Of a stretch of DNA of 46,165 bases, positions 8,741-17,831 are shown in pieces. The stretch is from contig JAEWQJ010000039.1 in assembly GCA_023399215.1 (NCBI GenBank), forward strand, positions 1 to 46,165. The letters run 5' to 3'. Both the position numbers and the translations under genes were made by a program. Numbering within the stretch: position 1 is the first letter of the stretch; each line of letters opens with the position of its first letter. The DNA comes from Methanobacteriota archaeon (GTDB lineage Archaea; Halobacteriota; Methanosarcinia; Methanosarcinales; Methanosarcinaceae). The notes beneath the pieces are model-generated. The model was not told the origin of the DNA and made no database searches. It worked only from the letters and a program-made list of their open reading frames with translations.

Positions 8741-10105
8741 TCACTTGTTGACCACAACCGTCTTTATGTTTACAAATTCCTTGAGCCCATAATGAGAAAG
8801 CTCTCGACCGATTCCGGATTTTTTTACTCCTCCAAAAGGTAGCCTCGGATCGGGTTTAACCATTCCATTAATGGCTACAAATCCGGATTTTATTCTTTTT
8901 GCCAGCCTCTGAGCCCTTTCAAGGTCTCTTGACCATATTTCAGCTCCAAGCCCAAACTCGGTGGAGTTTGCAACTTTGACTGCCTCATCTTCGTCTATTA
9001 CCGTGATCACCGGGACAATGGGCCCGAAAACCTCTACATTGCAAACCTTCATATCGGTACTGGCTGCAGGAATTAAGGTCGGCCTGAAAAAGAAACCCTT
9101 ACTCTGCTCTTCTCCATAAACGTGAGGTTCTGCACCTTTCTTTTTTGCGTCTTTCAGGACTCTTTCAAGACTGTCAAGAAATTCTTTCTTTGCAAGAGGC
9201 CCAATATCGGTTTTCTCATCCATAGGGTCCCCGATTTTCAGTTCCTGCATTTCAAGCTCAAATGCCTCGATAAAGTCCGCAACAATATCTTCTACAACAA
9301 TCAATCGCTTGGCAGCAATATGGCTCTGCCCGGTATTTAGAAAACTGGACTTTGCAGCAACTTGCACAGCTCTCTCGAGATCAGCGTCTTCGAGTACTAT
9401 GAAAGGGTCTGAACCTCCCAGTTCAAGTACGAGAGGTTTTACCAGGCTTCCTGCAAGTTCTCCTATCTCCGAGCCTGCGTCCATGTTGCCAGTAAGCGAA
9501 ACCCCATCTACCAGTTCTTCTTCAATAATTTCCATTGCAGCTTTTGAGTCAATTAACAGGGTATTGAAAACATTTTCAGGAAATCCAGCCTCAAGAAAGA
9601 TTTTTTCAATTTCCAGCGCCGAAGCAGGCACATTCGAAGAATGCTTGATTACGCACACATTTCCTGCACACATTGCAGGCACTGCAAACCTGAAAACATG
9701 CCAGAACGGGAAATTCCAGGGCATTATCCCAAAAATTACTCCAAAAGGTTCAAAGGTTACGTAACTTTTTTCAGCTCCGATATCCACAAATTCGTCTTTC
9801 AGAAACTCTGCAGCATTTTCCACATAGTAATCACAGAGGCAGGCGCATTCTTCAATCTCGCTTCTTGACTGCCTGATAGGTTTCCCCATCTCTTTCGTAA
9901 TAATTTCGGCATAAATTTCGGCATTCTGCCTGATGACCTTTCCAGCCCTTGAAAAGTATTTTGTTCTTTCTTCAACAGACAATGAACTCCACCCGGAAAA
10001 AGCAGCCCTGGAATTTTCAATCATGGACTCGCATTCTTCAAAAGAAAATGAGTCATATGTCCAGTTTACTTCTTCAGTGTAAGGATTAACGGATTTTATT
10101 TTCAT
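8741..10105 (-). CDS. Aldehyde dehydrogenase superfamily protein with catalytic Cys replaced by His
   Basis: A 454-residue protein with the full-length ALDH fold, closest in pattern to the short Sad/YneI-type succinate-semialdehyde dehydrogenases. Landmarks are MPWNFPFW (the conserved Asn is N131), LVLELGGSDPF (general-base Glu, E228), VEVFGPIVPV and LPFGGVKKSGIGREL. The catalytic block normally reads NTGQxC; here it is NTGQSH, with His262 encoded by CAT (9320-9322 on the plus strand reads ATG). Without the nucleophilic Cys, normal aldehyde oxidation is not expected. The start at 10105 follows GGGGGGA; the in-frame ATG at 10126 has no ribosome site. The gene looks otherwise intact, with no frameshift. 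Confidence 0.9.
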   Translation of the reverse strand: MKIKSVNPYTEEVNWTYDSFSFEECESMIENSRAAFSGWSSLSVEERTKYFSRAGKVIRQNAEIYAEIITKEMGKPIRQSRSEIEECACLCDYYVENAAEFLKDEFVDIGAEKSYVTFEPFGVIFGIMPWNFPFWHVFRFAVPAMCAGNVCVIKHSSNVPASALEIEKIFLEAGFPENVFNTLLIDSKAAMEIIEEELVDGVSLTGNMDAGSEIGELAGSLVKPLVLELGGSDPFIVLEDADLERAVQVAAKSSFLNTGQSHIAAKRLIVVEDIVADFIEAFELEMQELKIGDPMDEKTDIGPLAKKEFLDSLERVLKDAKKKGAEPHVYGEEQSKGFFFRPTLIPAASTDMKVCNVEVFGPIVPVITVIDEDEAVKVANSTEFGLGAEIWSRDLERAQRLAKRIKSGFVAINGMVKPDPRLPFGGVKKSGIGRELSHYGLKEFVNIKTVVVNK

Positions 10106-10303
10106 GGCTTCCCCCCAAAAAGTCATCTAAAAGTCATTTAATAATATTGGAATTCCCAGTATTATAACTTAGGGAAATTGAACAGAATATAAAGAATTCA
10201 GATCTTACCTACATTCAAAAAACACAATGAAGGGGAAATATCTGGTCATATAGCCATTTTTAATCTCATGTGATGAATTATGTTCAGAATCTAGTAGGAA
10301 TTG

Positions 10304-10334
10304 TTATAAAATCCAGACATCAATTATAAAGTAT
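10304..10334 (+). promoter_or_regulatory. Promoter region of lipoprotein copy 1
   Basis: TTATAAAA and TTATAAAG, about 20 bases apart, follow the conserved 20-base block and precede the ATG by about 40-65 bases. The same pair occurs at equal distance in copies 2 (near 11624) and 3 (near 12608), which is why I regard it as a promoter. Which of the two boxes is used cannot be told from sequence. Confidence 0.45.
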
Positions 10335-10370
10335 CAATTAATAACGACATAATTATAAGTGGGGGAAAAT

Positions 10371-10766
10371 ATGAAAAAATCATTGATTATTTTGATAGTA
10401 TTATTCGGTGTATTCCTGGCCATCGGATGTGCTGGCCAGCAAGCTCCAAATGAAACGGAAACTCCAAAAGAGACTGCAACCGAAGTCCAGACAGCAACCG
10501 AGGCTGAAGCAGTAACTGAAACTGAAGTTGTAACTCCGGTTCAGGAAGGCGTAACCGCAACTGAGGCTGTAGAAGAAACTCCTGTTACAGAAGTAACTTC
10601 AGCTGAAGTAGTTACCGAAGTAGAGAATGTAACTGGAGTAGAAAACGTAACTAAGCATCTTAGTAGTACCCAAAGAAAGAAGGAACGTATTCTGGAGAAC
10701 ACTCAAGCTGGAAATAATACCACCGGAGGCGGAGTAATCAAAGTAACTCCTAGCAAGGGTTCCTAA
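10371..10766 (+). CDS. Small Val/Thr/Glu-rich lipoprotein, copy 1
   Basis: A 131-residue surface lipoprotein. MKKSLIILIVLFGVFLAIG is a signal peptide ending in the lipobox LAIG-C, so Cys20 or so is the probable lipid anchor. The rest is low complexity (many TE, VT, EV pairs) and looks like an extended stalk, with Asn-X-Thr sites (NVT, NNTT) that could be N-glycosylated. It ends GGGVIKVTPSKGS, which is also found in degraded form in copy 3. The start at 10371 follows GGGGG (10361-10365); the upstream GTG lies over the ribosome site. Function unknown; probably cell-envelope. Confidence 0.8.
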   Translation: MKKSLIILIVLFGVFLAIGCAGQQAPNETETPKETATEVQTATEAEAVTETEVVTPVQEGVTATEAVEETPVTEVTSAEVVTEVENVTGVENVTKHLSSTQRKKERILENTQAGNNTTGGGVIKVTPSKGS

Positions 10767-11692
10767 ATCTTTTGAAGTTTGTTCAGATCCCTCTTCTCCA
10801 GGCCTTATGTTGTAGTTTGCCTTTACATATGAACTCTTAAATACATAAAGCGGTAGCTGTGAACTTTCGTTTGACCACAGTGCTAATAAGTAAACAAAGT
10901 AATTCTTTATCGAAAAATCACTTCTAGTACTGCAATTCCATATATCTCAATAAACCACGGATAAATACAGATAAACAGATTGTCTCAATTCGTGTTTATC
11001 CATGTCCATCCGTGGCTCTTTTATAAGAAACTCGTTAACCAGTGTTGATTTCAAAGTCCAGTTTTAGTTCTCATAATTTGGAATCGATGCACTAGTATTT
11101 GATTTGTGTGATACAAAAATAAAATAACAGCAAAGAAGTAAGATAGTACAAAGGCAAATGGCAGTAAATGCTTAAAATACCAATTACCAGTAAATCTCAC
11201 TTTAACGAGAAAGCCTTTTAAAGACGATTTCATTTTTTGAGCATTCTATACTTTATTGTATACTTTATTTTTGTCAATAAACTTAAATTTTTTAATATTT
11301 CAACGACGTTTAATCTGGTTAGTAGCATTTCAAATTTACTGTAAATTTAAAGTCAAGTTCTCGCGTACTATGGAAAAAATTGATCTTCTTATATGTAATT
11401 TTCTACCCAATAAATTATTGAGATTTATGATTTTTCAGAAAAATAGGCACACTGCCTCTGGTTCTACAGTCTTATATTTAGAAACCTTTCTTTCGTAATT
11501 CAGGAAAAAATGAAATAAGAAAAATAAAAGATGAAAGTAAACCTAAGACCCCTATTTTCAGAGAACTTAAGTTACTATGCAGCAGGTCATAAGAAGAATT
11601 ATGTTCAGAATCTAGCAGTAATCATTATAAAACCTCAATATCAATTATAAAGCATTTATTATAAAACACATGTATTAAATGGGGGAAAAAAT
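10767..11692. other. Spacer between lipoprotein copies 1 and 2
   Basis: No convincing gene in 926 bases. It holds the 3' flank of copy 1 and the 5' flank of copy 2. Open frames at 11051-11233 (minus) and 11256-11498 (plus) lack ribosome sites and overlap sequence that recurs as non-coding DNA after copy 2, so I regard them as chance. Confidence 0.55.
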
Positions 11693-12022
11693 ATGAGAAA
11701 AGCACTTGTTATATTGATAGTGTTATTCGGTGTATTCCTTGCAATAGGATGCGCTGGTCAGCAAGCTCCAAATGAAACAGTAACTCCAACTACAGAAGTA
11801 ACTCCAACTACAGAAGTAACGCCAGCTATGGCAGTAACTCCAACTGCAGAAGTAACTCCAACTATGGGAGTAACCAAGACTACCATACAGGGCAATAATA
11901 CTACTGCAAACAGGACCGTTATACAGGGTAACAATACTACTATAGCCAGGACCACCATAAAAGGCAATAATACTACTGCAACTAAGACCACTATAACCAA
12001 AGCGACTCCTAAAAACAATTAA
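11693..12022 (+). CDS. Small Thr-rich lipoprotein, copy 2
   Basis: A 109-residue paralogue of the gene at 10371 with a nearly identical signal peptide and lipobox (VFLAIGCAGQQAPNET). After that the stalk differs: about six VTPTTE-like repeats, then three GNNTT repeats, each an Asn-X-Thr glycosylation site. It lacks the GGGVIKVTPSKG tail of copy 1. GGGGGAAAAAAT precedes the ATG. The repeats suggest rapid length change by slippage. It is likely membrane-anchored on the outer face. Confidence 0.8.
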   Translation: MRKALVILIVLFGVFLAIGCAGQQAPNETVTPTTEVTPTTEVTPAMAVTPTAEVTPTMGVTKTTIQGNNTTANRTVIQGNNTTIARTTIKGNNTTATKTTITKATPKNN

Positions 12023-12673
12023 TAGATTGTTAAATGGTAACTCGGTGCTAAACTGTTTAATGGTTATTCAGGAGTCTCCCTCTGTTCCAGAGGCTTTATA
12101 GTATAATTAGCTTCTATACACGATTAGCTTCTATACACGAATTTTAATTCATAAGGCGATAGCTGTGAATTTTCGTTTAGTAACCAGAATGAAAATATAA
12201 GCTAATCTTACCGAAAAAGATTTTATTAATATTAGGTAATACATCCAACAATATATAATGGCAAGGATGTAAGGTAATACAAAGACAAATGATATTAGAC
12301 GCTTGAGATGCCTGAATTACCGACAAATCTTACTTTAACGAGAAAGGTTTTAAAAACGATTTCACTTTTTTCAATCATTATTATTTTCTTGTCAACAATC
12401 TGGAAACTGCTTTTTCTAAATTATTAATGATTTTGAATTTGGCTTCACGCAGTTTTACTTTTAGAAACTGTTCTTTTGTAGTTAAGAAGAAGATGAAACT
12501 GAAAGAAGAAGTATGTTAAATTAGCAGAAAACTCCTATTTTTAAAGATTTTGATGCACTATACGAAAGATCATAAGAAGAATTATGTTCAGAATCTAGCA
12601 GTAATTGTTATAAAACCTCAATATTAATTATAAAGCATTTATTATAAAACACATGATTTGAGTGGGGGAAAAC
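12023..12673. other. Spacer between lipoprotein copies 2 and 3
   Basis: No gene seen. There is a small hairpin (CCTCTG 12079-12084 with CAGAGG 12088-12093) shortly after copy 2 that may be part of its 3' end, a duplicated 16-base word TAGCTTCTATACACGA near 12107, and then the conserved upstream block of copy 3 at 12579. Confidence 0.5.
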
Positions 12674-13012
12674 ATGAGAAAAGCGCTTGTTATATTGATA
12701 GTATTGTTCGGTGTATTCCTGGCCATCGGATGCGCTGGTCAGCAAGCTCCAAATGAAACGGAAACTCCAAAAGAGGCTGCAACCGAAGTACAGGCAGTAA
12801 CCGGAGCTGAAGCTGTAACACCGGTTCAGGAAGAAGTAACCGAAACTGAAGTTGTAGAAACTCCTGTTACAGAAGTAACTCCGGCTGAAGCAGTTACTGG
12901 AGTAGAAAATGTAACTGGAATAGAAAATGTAACTGAACCGACAAACATAACTATAACAAAGAAACAGGAACAGAAGACTCCAATAGAATTGGAAACTCCA
13001 ACCAAGGCATAA
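12674..13012 (+). CDS. Small lipoprotein, copy 3, truncated by a TAA
   Basis: A 112-residue paralogue of copy 1: same signal peptide and lipobox, same Glu/Thr/Val-rich stalk with NVT sites. It stops at TAA 13010-13012. The same frame then stays open to 13087 and reads TPAKNVTGTTENKGVIQVTLSKGK, which matches the tail of copy 1 (GGGVIKVTPSKGS). So the TAA is a recent nonsense mutation removing 24 residues. Because the anchor and stalk remain, the product may still be functional. GGGGGAAAAC precedes the ATG. Confidence 0.8.
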   Translation: MRKALVILIVLFGVFLAIGCAGQQAPNETETPKEAATEVQAVTGAEAVTPVQEEVTETEVVETPVTEVTPAEAVTGVENVTGIENVTEPTNITITKKQEQKTPIELETPTKA

Positions 13013-13087
13013 ACTCCAGCCAAAAATGTTACAGGCACTACCGAGAACAAGGGAGTAATCCAAGTAACACTTAGCAAGGGCAAATAA

Positions 13088-13486
13088 TGGTTCCGGCCTG
13101 AAAAAACTTATAAAGAATAAAATATGGGCAGAGAGTATTTGGTAATTCTGAGTATAGGCTGAATTATCGAGTGACAATTAGTATAGTTAGTAATAATCCA
13201 AATCCTGCCCATACCACAAAGCAGTAAGATTCTGTAGTACATAGTACAGATTTTCAATAGAATAAGACGGCAGTTGCATCATTTTTTATTCAGGCGGCAA
13301 GAAAGAAATATCTTGTTTCGCATTACCTGAAAAGATACAATGTAATTACTTTCAAACTGGATTGTGAAGAAAGAGCCTTTTAAAGCTTGATCGAAAAAAA
13401 TAAAAATTTAAGAATCTTAAAAAAAGTAAACGTTGAATAATAATAGGCTATTGGACAAAAATAAGGCTGGTATGTAAAAAACTCGA
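13088..13486. other. Spacer between lipoprotein copy 3 and a TPR gene
   Basis: No gene or clear regulatory site seen in these 400 bases, which are 3' of both flanking genes. A word AAGAGCCTTTTAAAG near 13370 resembles the 3' flanks of the other lipoprotein units, so the duplicated segment may reach this far. Confidence 0.45.
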
Positions 13487-14677
13487 TTACTGGGTATCTC
13501 CTCCTACTTCTGCATATCTGGGATCAATTTCTACAGCCTTCCTGTACGCTTCTTCTGCTTCTTCTTCCCGTCCGAGGGAATTCAGACAGACAGCTTTCCC
13601 GAACCATGAATCTGCAGCCTCAGGATTAAGCTTGAGTGCCTGCCCATAAATATCCAGAGCTTCTTCAAAGCGTCTGAGCTGAGCAAGCACGAAACCCAGA
13701 CTGGAATAAGCTTCTAAATACTCAGGGTCAAGCTGTGTAGCTTTCCTGTAGGCTTCTGCGGCTTCCTCAAACCTCCGCATCTGGCTGAGGGTAAAGCCTT
13801 TATTGTACCAGACATCGGCATTTTCGGCGTTGATTTCGATTGCTTTGTCAAAGGCTTTAATTGCCTCTTCATATTTTTCAAGGTTTTCGAGGTCTATCCC
13901 CATATTATTCCAGGCATCATCGTTCTCAGGATCAAGCTCCACAGCTTTTTGATATGCTTTTAAGGCCTGCCTGTAACTTCCAAGGCTGTCCATGTCCACG
14001 CCTTTATAATGCCAGGCTTCGGCAAAGTTAGGATCAAGTTCAATTGCCTTGTCGTACGCGATAATTGCTTCGTCATACTTGCCCATTTGACCCAAAGCTA
14101 TGCCTTTTCCTACCCAGGCTTCTTTATAATCGGAATGTTCCTCAAGGACTTTTTCATAGGCTTCGATAGCTGCCTTATAGTCTCCTGCCTGGCTCAGGTT
14201 CAGAGCCTTTCCGTACCATGCATTGGGATATTCCGGTCTGAGCTCAAGGGCTTTTTCATAGGCTTTAACAGCCTCGTCATACTTGCCAACCTGAGACAAG
14301 GAGAAAGCCATATTATTCCAGATATCTGGGTCCTCGGAATTGATTTTGATAGCTTTTTCATAAAACTCAAGAGCCTCTTCGTATTTTCCAACGGTTTCAA
14401 GGGCCTGAGCCTTGTTGTTTAATAGGTCTATATTATCTGGATCAAGTTCGATTGCTTTATCAAAAGCTTCCATTGCCTCATTAAAGTTGCCACAGCTGAG
14501 AAAATCAAGTCCATATTCATTAAGCTTGGCAGCAACGACTTTATCGCTGACCTCCTTCTCACCTGTATCCCCCGAATCGCTTAGAACAAACATTTCTTCG
14601 GAAACCGGCTCTTCTTCAGATTTTTCTTCACCGCCTTCTTTTCTGAAGGTTTCATCTTTTGGTTCGTCGGAACTCAT
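13487..14677 (-). CDS. TPR-repeat protein (ten repeats)
   Basis: A 396-residue protein with an acidic, Ser/Glu-rich N-terminus (about 1-50) followed by ten consecutive 34-residue tetratricopeptide repeats from about residue 50 to 388. Each carries the W/Y-x-x-K/M-G...Y/F-E-E-A...A-I-E-L-x-P pattern, for example PDIWNNMAFSLSQVGKYDEA. There is no signal peptide or membrane segment, so it is likely a cytoplasmic scaffold for protein-protein contacts. Partners are unknown. A second TPR gene lies 1.4 kb away on the same strand with the HAD gene between them in opposite orientation. Confidence 0.9.
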   Translation of the reverse strand: MSSDEPKDETFRKEGGEEKSEEEPVSEEMFVLSDSGDTGEKEVSDKVVAAKLNEYGLDFLSCGNFNEAMEAFDKAIELDPDNIDLLNNKAQALETVGKYEEALEFYEKAIKINSEDPDIWNNMAFSLSQVGKYDEAVKAYEKALELRPEYPNAWYGKALNLSQAGDYKAAIEAYEKVLEEHSDYKEAWVGKGIALGQMGKYDEAIIAYDKAIELDPNFAEAWHYKGVDMDSLGSYRQALKAYQKAVELDPENDDAWNNMGIDLENLEKYEEAIKAFDKAIEINAENADVWYNKGFTLSQMRRFEEAAEAYRKATQLDPEYLEAYSSLGFVLAQLRRFEEALDIYGQALKLNPEAADSWFGKAVCLNSLGREEEAEEAYRKAVEIDPRYAEVGGDTQ

Positions 14678-14915
14678 ATCAAAATTTCCTGCTCTGCCTT
14701 TTGTAGTAGACCTTGCGGATTCTCAAATATCCGCGTTCGGTATTTACTTAAATTCGTTGTTCGTTTATGATTTATACATCTGTCCTTTATGGCTTTTATA
14801 GCCTCTCCCCGAAAAGCTCTGAAAATAGTTCCGGAAAGAAGAGCAGAAAAAGAAAAAGCAGAGAAAGAAAAAGCAAATTTACATGGTTTAGAAAAAGCAG
14901 CAGGCACGAAGAAAA

Positions 14916-15647
14916 ATGGAAGAGACTGAGAAGAACATGAATATAATTCAGAAAGATCTGGAGCGAGTTTATCCCACAGCGCTGAAAGCCGTGCTTTTTG
15001 ATATGGACAACACTCTTTTTGATTTCGTAGCTGCAAAGCTGGAAGCTTGCAGGGAGATTCTCTCTTTTATCTGGAAAGGAGATGCTACGGAAGAACCTTC
15101 TGTACTTTTCAGATACTTCCTTAGAGGAGTTTACGGTTTTGAAGATTACGAAAATATTCGAGACTACATGCAGGAGAGAAATGTTTTTACAACTCAGAGC
15201 TACAGGAAGTGCTGTGAGATCTATGAACGGGAAAAACTACAAAATCTCGAACTCTATCCAGCTGTACCGGATACTCTTGATAAGCTTAAAAATCTGGGCT
15301 TAAAGCTTGTGATTATAACGGATGCCGATAGTTATCATGCCCTGACAAGGCTTACAAGGGTCGGACTTCTTAATTACTTTGACCTTATTGTGGCTGCGGA
15401 TACTACGGGCACAAAAAAACCAGATCCGGCACATTTTCTTTTCGCGCTTGAGGCACTCGGGATGAAACCTGGAGAAACTCTGGTAGTGGGAGACAATATC
15501 AAAAGGGATATGGTCCCTGCTCGCAAACTTGGATTGAGAACCGCTTACGCTTCTTATGGAGACTGGAGACCCAGAGAAGAGATGGATCAATGCTTCGATT
15601 TCAGGCTAGATACGTTTTCGGACATGCTTGATATACCTGGACTCTGA
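14916..15647 (+). CDS. HAD-superfamily hydrolase (subfamily IA)
   Basis: A 243-residue HAD phosphatase-like protein. All four motifs are visible: FDMDNT (nucleophile D29, acid D31), LVIITDADS (Thr in motif II), KKPDP (Lys of motif III) and VVGDNIKRDM (acidic motif IV). A helical cap occupies about residues 40-115, as in the subfamily with C1 caps. The substrate cannot be told from sequence; candidates are small phosphorylated metabolites such as phosphoglycolate. The start at 14916 has no strong ribosome site; ATG 14937 is an alternative. It is divergent from the TPR gene, so both promoters share 14678-14915. Confidence 0.88.
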   Translation: MEETEKNMNIIQKDLERVYPTALKAVLFDMDNTLFDFVAAKLEACREILSFIWKGDATEEPSVLFRYFLRGVYGFEDYENIRDYMQERNVFTTQSYRKCCEIYEREKLQNLELYPAVPDTLDKLKNLGLKLVIITDADSYHALTRLTRVGLLNYFDLIVAADTTGTKKPDPAHFLFALEALGMKPGETLVVGDNIKRDMVPARKLGLRTAYASYGDWRPREEMDQCFDFRLDTFSDMLDIPGL

Positions 15648-15667
15648 GCAGCAAGTCTTTTCAAACA

Positions 15668-15866
15668 CCCCTTTTAAAAAAACTGCTTGTCCGCAACCCT
15701 TTTAAAAAAACTGCTTGCCCGCAACCCTTTTAAAAAAAGGCTTGACCGAAAACCCCGAGAAACGTTTGAGTTTGAAGATCTTATCCCCAAACCCTATCGG
15801 CGTGATCAACCGGCGCAACGGTTTTGATCCAACCCTTTTGAAAAAAGGCTTGACCAAAAATCTTAG
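15668..15866. repeat. Tandem and dispersed 28-bp repeats with a small hairpin
   Basis: Three head-to-tail copies of a unit starting CCCTTTTAAAAAAACTGCTTG occupy 15668-15750. A fourth (CCCTTTTGAAAAAAGGCTTG) lies at 15834. Between them is an imperfect palindrome, GATCAACCG...CGGTTTTGATC, near 15804-15829. The unit is itself partly palindromic (CCTTTT..AAAAGG), so some copies could serve as terminators of the HAD gene. The gap 15648-16062 has no open frame. Confidence 0.6.
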
Positions 15867-16062
15867 CTTTGAACATGTATACTAATAAACCTGTAAGCTG
15901 GAAGCCTGTAAACCGGATACGTCGGGAGAAACAGAAAAACTTTTGGAAAAATGAAAACCTTTGGCCGTCAGTCCTGAGGATTCTTGAAAAGGATTTTTGA
16001 CTAACGGTTTCCTCTGGCTCTGGACCTTTGACTTCTAATGGAAAAACCTGAGGTATGGTTAC

Positions 16063-16941
16063 TTAAAGGAGATCAGAATATATCGGGTTTATATCGACTG
16101 CTCTCTCATAGGCTTCCATCGCTTTCTGGTGTTTCTTAATTCTATCGTATACGATGCCTTTACCAATCCAGGCTTTTGTAAAACTCGGATTGATATCGAT
16201 AGCTTTCTCAAAAGCTTGAAGTGCCTCTTTGTATTTTTCCATGTCTCTCAGGGCAATTCCCTTATTATACCAGAACCGGGCATTGTCGGGATTTGTCTTT
16301 ATCTTGGTGTCAAAAATCTCCACGGCTTTTTCGAGATAAAGTCTAGCTTCATCATGTTTTCCAAGCCATCGAAGAGCTACGCCTTTGTTATAAAGGGCTT
16401 TTCCGTTCGCAGGGTTTAACTCAAGAGCCTTGTTGAAAGCGCTAACGGCTTCTTCATAACTTTTTACCTTACAGAGCCCCATACCTTTCTTGCACCACTC
16501 ACTTGCGCTCATGGAACCCAGATTATAATTCTTCTCGTAAAGGCGAATAGCCCTCTCAAAATCATCCATAGCTTCTTCGTATGCCTTCATTTCCCTCAGA
16601 GCCATTCCCCGCCTGTACCAGACTTCAGGATCTTCAGGAGCTAGATATATAGCATGGTAGTATGCATCAAGAGCTTCTTGATACTGCATAAGGTCTATAA
16701 GCAGTTCACCTTTGGAGCACCAGGCCTTCGCATCCGCAGGATTAATCTGAAGAGACCTATTGAGGGTATCAAGAGCTTCGTCATATCTGAAGAGGCTTTT
16801 CAGAATTATACCTTTGCTAAATAGGATTTTTGCATTGTCAGGGCTTATTTCCAGAGCTTTATTGTATGCCTCCAGAGCTTCTGCAAATCGTCCAAGTTCA
16901 TGGAGTGCAACACCTGTATTGTACCACTCGTTCGAAGTCAT
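16063..16941 (-). CDS. TPR-repeat protein (eight repeats)
   Basis: A 292-residue protein made almost entirely of eight TPR units, beginning SNEWYNTGVALHELGRFAEA and ending AWIGKGIVYDRIKKHQKA. Repeats 4 and 6 carry short insertions (YEKNYNLGSMS and FDTKIKTNPDN). There is no signal peptide or other domain, so it is likely a soluble scaffold. ATG 16941 is preferred over GTG 16944. It is a paralogue of the protein at 13487-14677, though not close enough to be a recent tandem copy. Confidence 0.88.
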   Translation of the reverse strand: MTSNEWYNTGVALHELGRFAEALEAYNKALEISPDNAKILFSKGIILKSLFRYDEALDTLNRSLQINPADAKAWCSKGELLIDLMQYQEALDAYYHAIYLAPEDPEVWYRRGMALREMKAYEEAMDDFERAIRLYEKNYNLGSMSASEWCKKGMGLCKVKSYEEAVSAFNKALELNPANGKALYNKGVALRWLGKHDEARLYLEKAVEIFDTKIKTNPDNARFWYNKGIALRDMEKYKEALQAFEKAIDINPSFTKAWIGKGIVYDRIKKHQKAMEAYERAVDINPIYSDLL

Positions 16942-17176
16942 CACTCAACCACACCTTTTTTAGATAACGTTTTTCCACTGATTATCACATCTACTTTAGC
17001 AATAATAATATATGCCTTCAGAGCGTTAAATTAGTTTTGTACTTTAGCTCCATACTAAAAATAAGGAGATATCTATAGTTTCATGTCATAATTTCTGTGC
17101 TAAGAACAAATTTACAGTTTATACATGATTTACAGTTATACATGATAATCTATGCTTTTGCTCTTTTTAAGTATTT

Positions 17177-17219
17177 TGAAAACTTTATATACTTTAATAT
17201 TTTAAAAATAAAGTTTTCA
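17177..17219. repeat. Perfect 12-bp inverted repeat with 19-base loop
   Basis: TGAAAACTTTAT (17177-17188) and ATAAAGTTTTCA (17208-17219) are exact complements. The stem is followed by GGGTGGGC. It could be a hairpin in an RNA or a palindromic binding site; TATA-like words lie inside it. Confidence 0.5.
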
Positions 17220-17809
17220 CAGGGTGGGCAAGAATTCGATAAAATAAGACAACTTTATACATGTTTTTTTAATTATTCTTGAAGTTAATAAAAATATATG
17301 TATCATAGCCTTGAATTCTTCAGTCTTTCCTTTATTTAATCAGTGTTTTTGCCCTGACATGAGGAAAATTGATTCTACAAAATAAAACTTGAAAAAACCG
17401 GTAAGTTTGATTTTGGCAAAAGTTGAGATCGCCTCCTCTCACGGCCTGTCAAAAGTCTAATTATCGACTTCTCACATTGAGGAATTGAGGAATTCTCTGG
17501 TCTGGAGAAACTTATGTAAGAACTAGATGCTTTAATTAGGGCCAAACTTAGCTCTTAATAACTCCTCATCTTTTTACATTTTATTATAAACCACTCTTTG
17601 AAATAATAAAGATAAATCTCCCAAGGGCCCTTGCACACTTAATAAACTAATTAGTATAATTTTAGATGCTCATAAAAATAACGATAGAGACATTTAATAA
17701 AGGCATTCAACAAGGAATTTAACAGGATACTTTATGAGTTTACATAAAAATAGTTATAATATACAGAAGTATTTCTGACACACCGGAAACATAAAAATTT
17801 CAAAGGTGT

Positions 17810-17831
17810 GCTCTGAAAAGCTCTTCAGAGC
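17810..17831 (-). terminator. Hairpin downstream of the HTH-receiver gene
   Basis: GCTCTGAA pairs with TTCAGAGC around a 6-base loop, about 75 bases past the stop codon of the minus-strand regulator. On that strand an AT-rich run including ATTTTTATG follows. It is plausible as a transcription end site. Confidence 0.35.

Larger units (their letters stand above)
10275..13087 (+). repeat. Three tandem copies of a lipoprotein gene cassette
   Basis: Each unit starts with the same block GAATTATGTTCAGAATCTAG (10275, 11596, 12579), has TATA-like TTATAAAA/TTATAAAG words, then GGGGGAAAA and the ATG 95-97 bases after the block. Each is followed by related 3' sequence: a TAGCTGTGAA(C/T)TTTCGTTT word near 10856 and 12163, and CTTTAACGAGAAAG near 11200 and 12335. 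Unit spacing is 1321 and 983 bases. Copies 2 and 3 are most alike. This is a tandem gene amplification that includes the promoter. Confidence 0.85.

Noticed and set aside
11051..11498. Open frames of 60 and 80 codons between lipoprotein copies
   Set aside because: They lack ribosome sites and overlap flanking DNA that is repeated, non-coding, after copy 2.
12608..13177. 189-codon minus-strand frame rich in Phe, Ser and Tyr
   Set aside because: It is the antisense of the lipoprotein gene copy 3 and its promoter; the composition is a mirror of Glu/Thr/Val codons.
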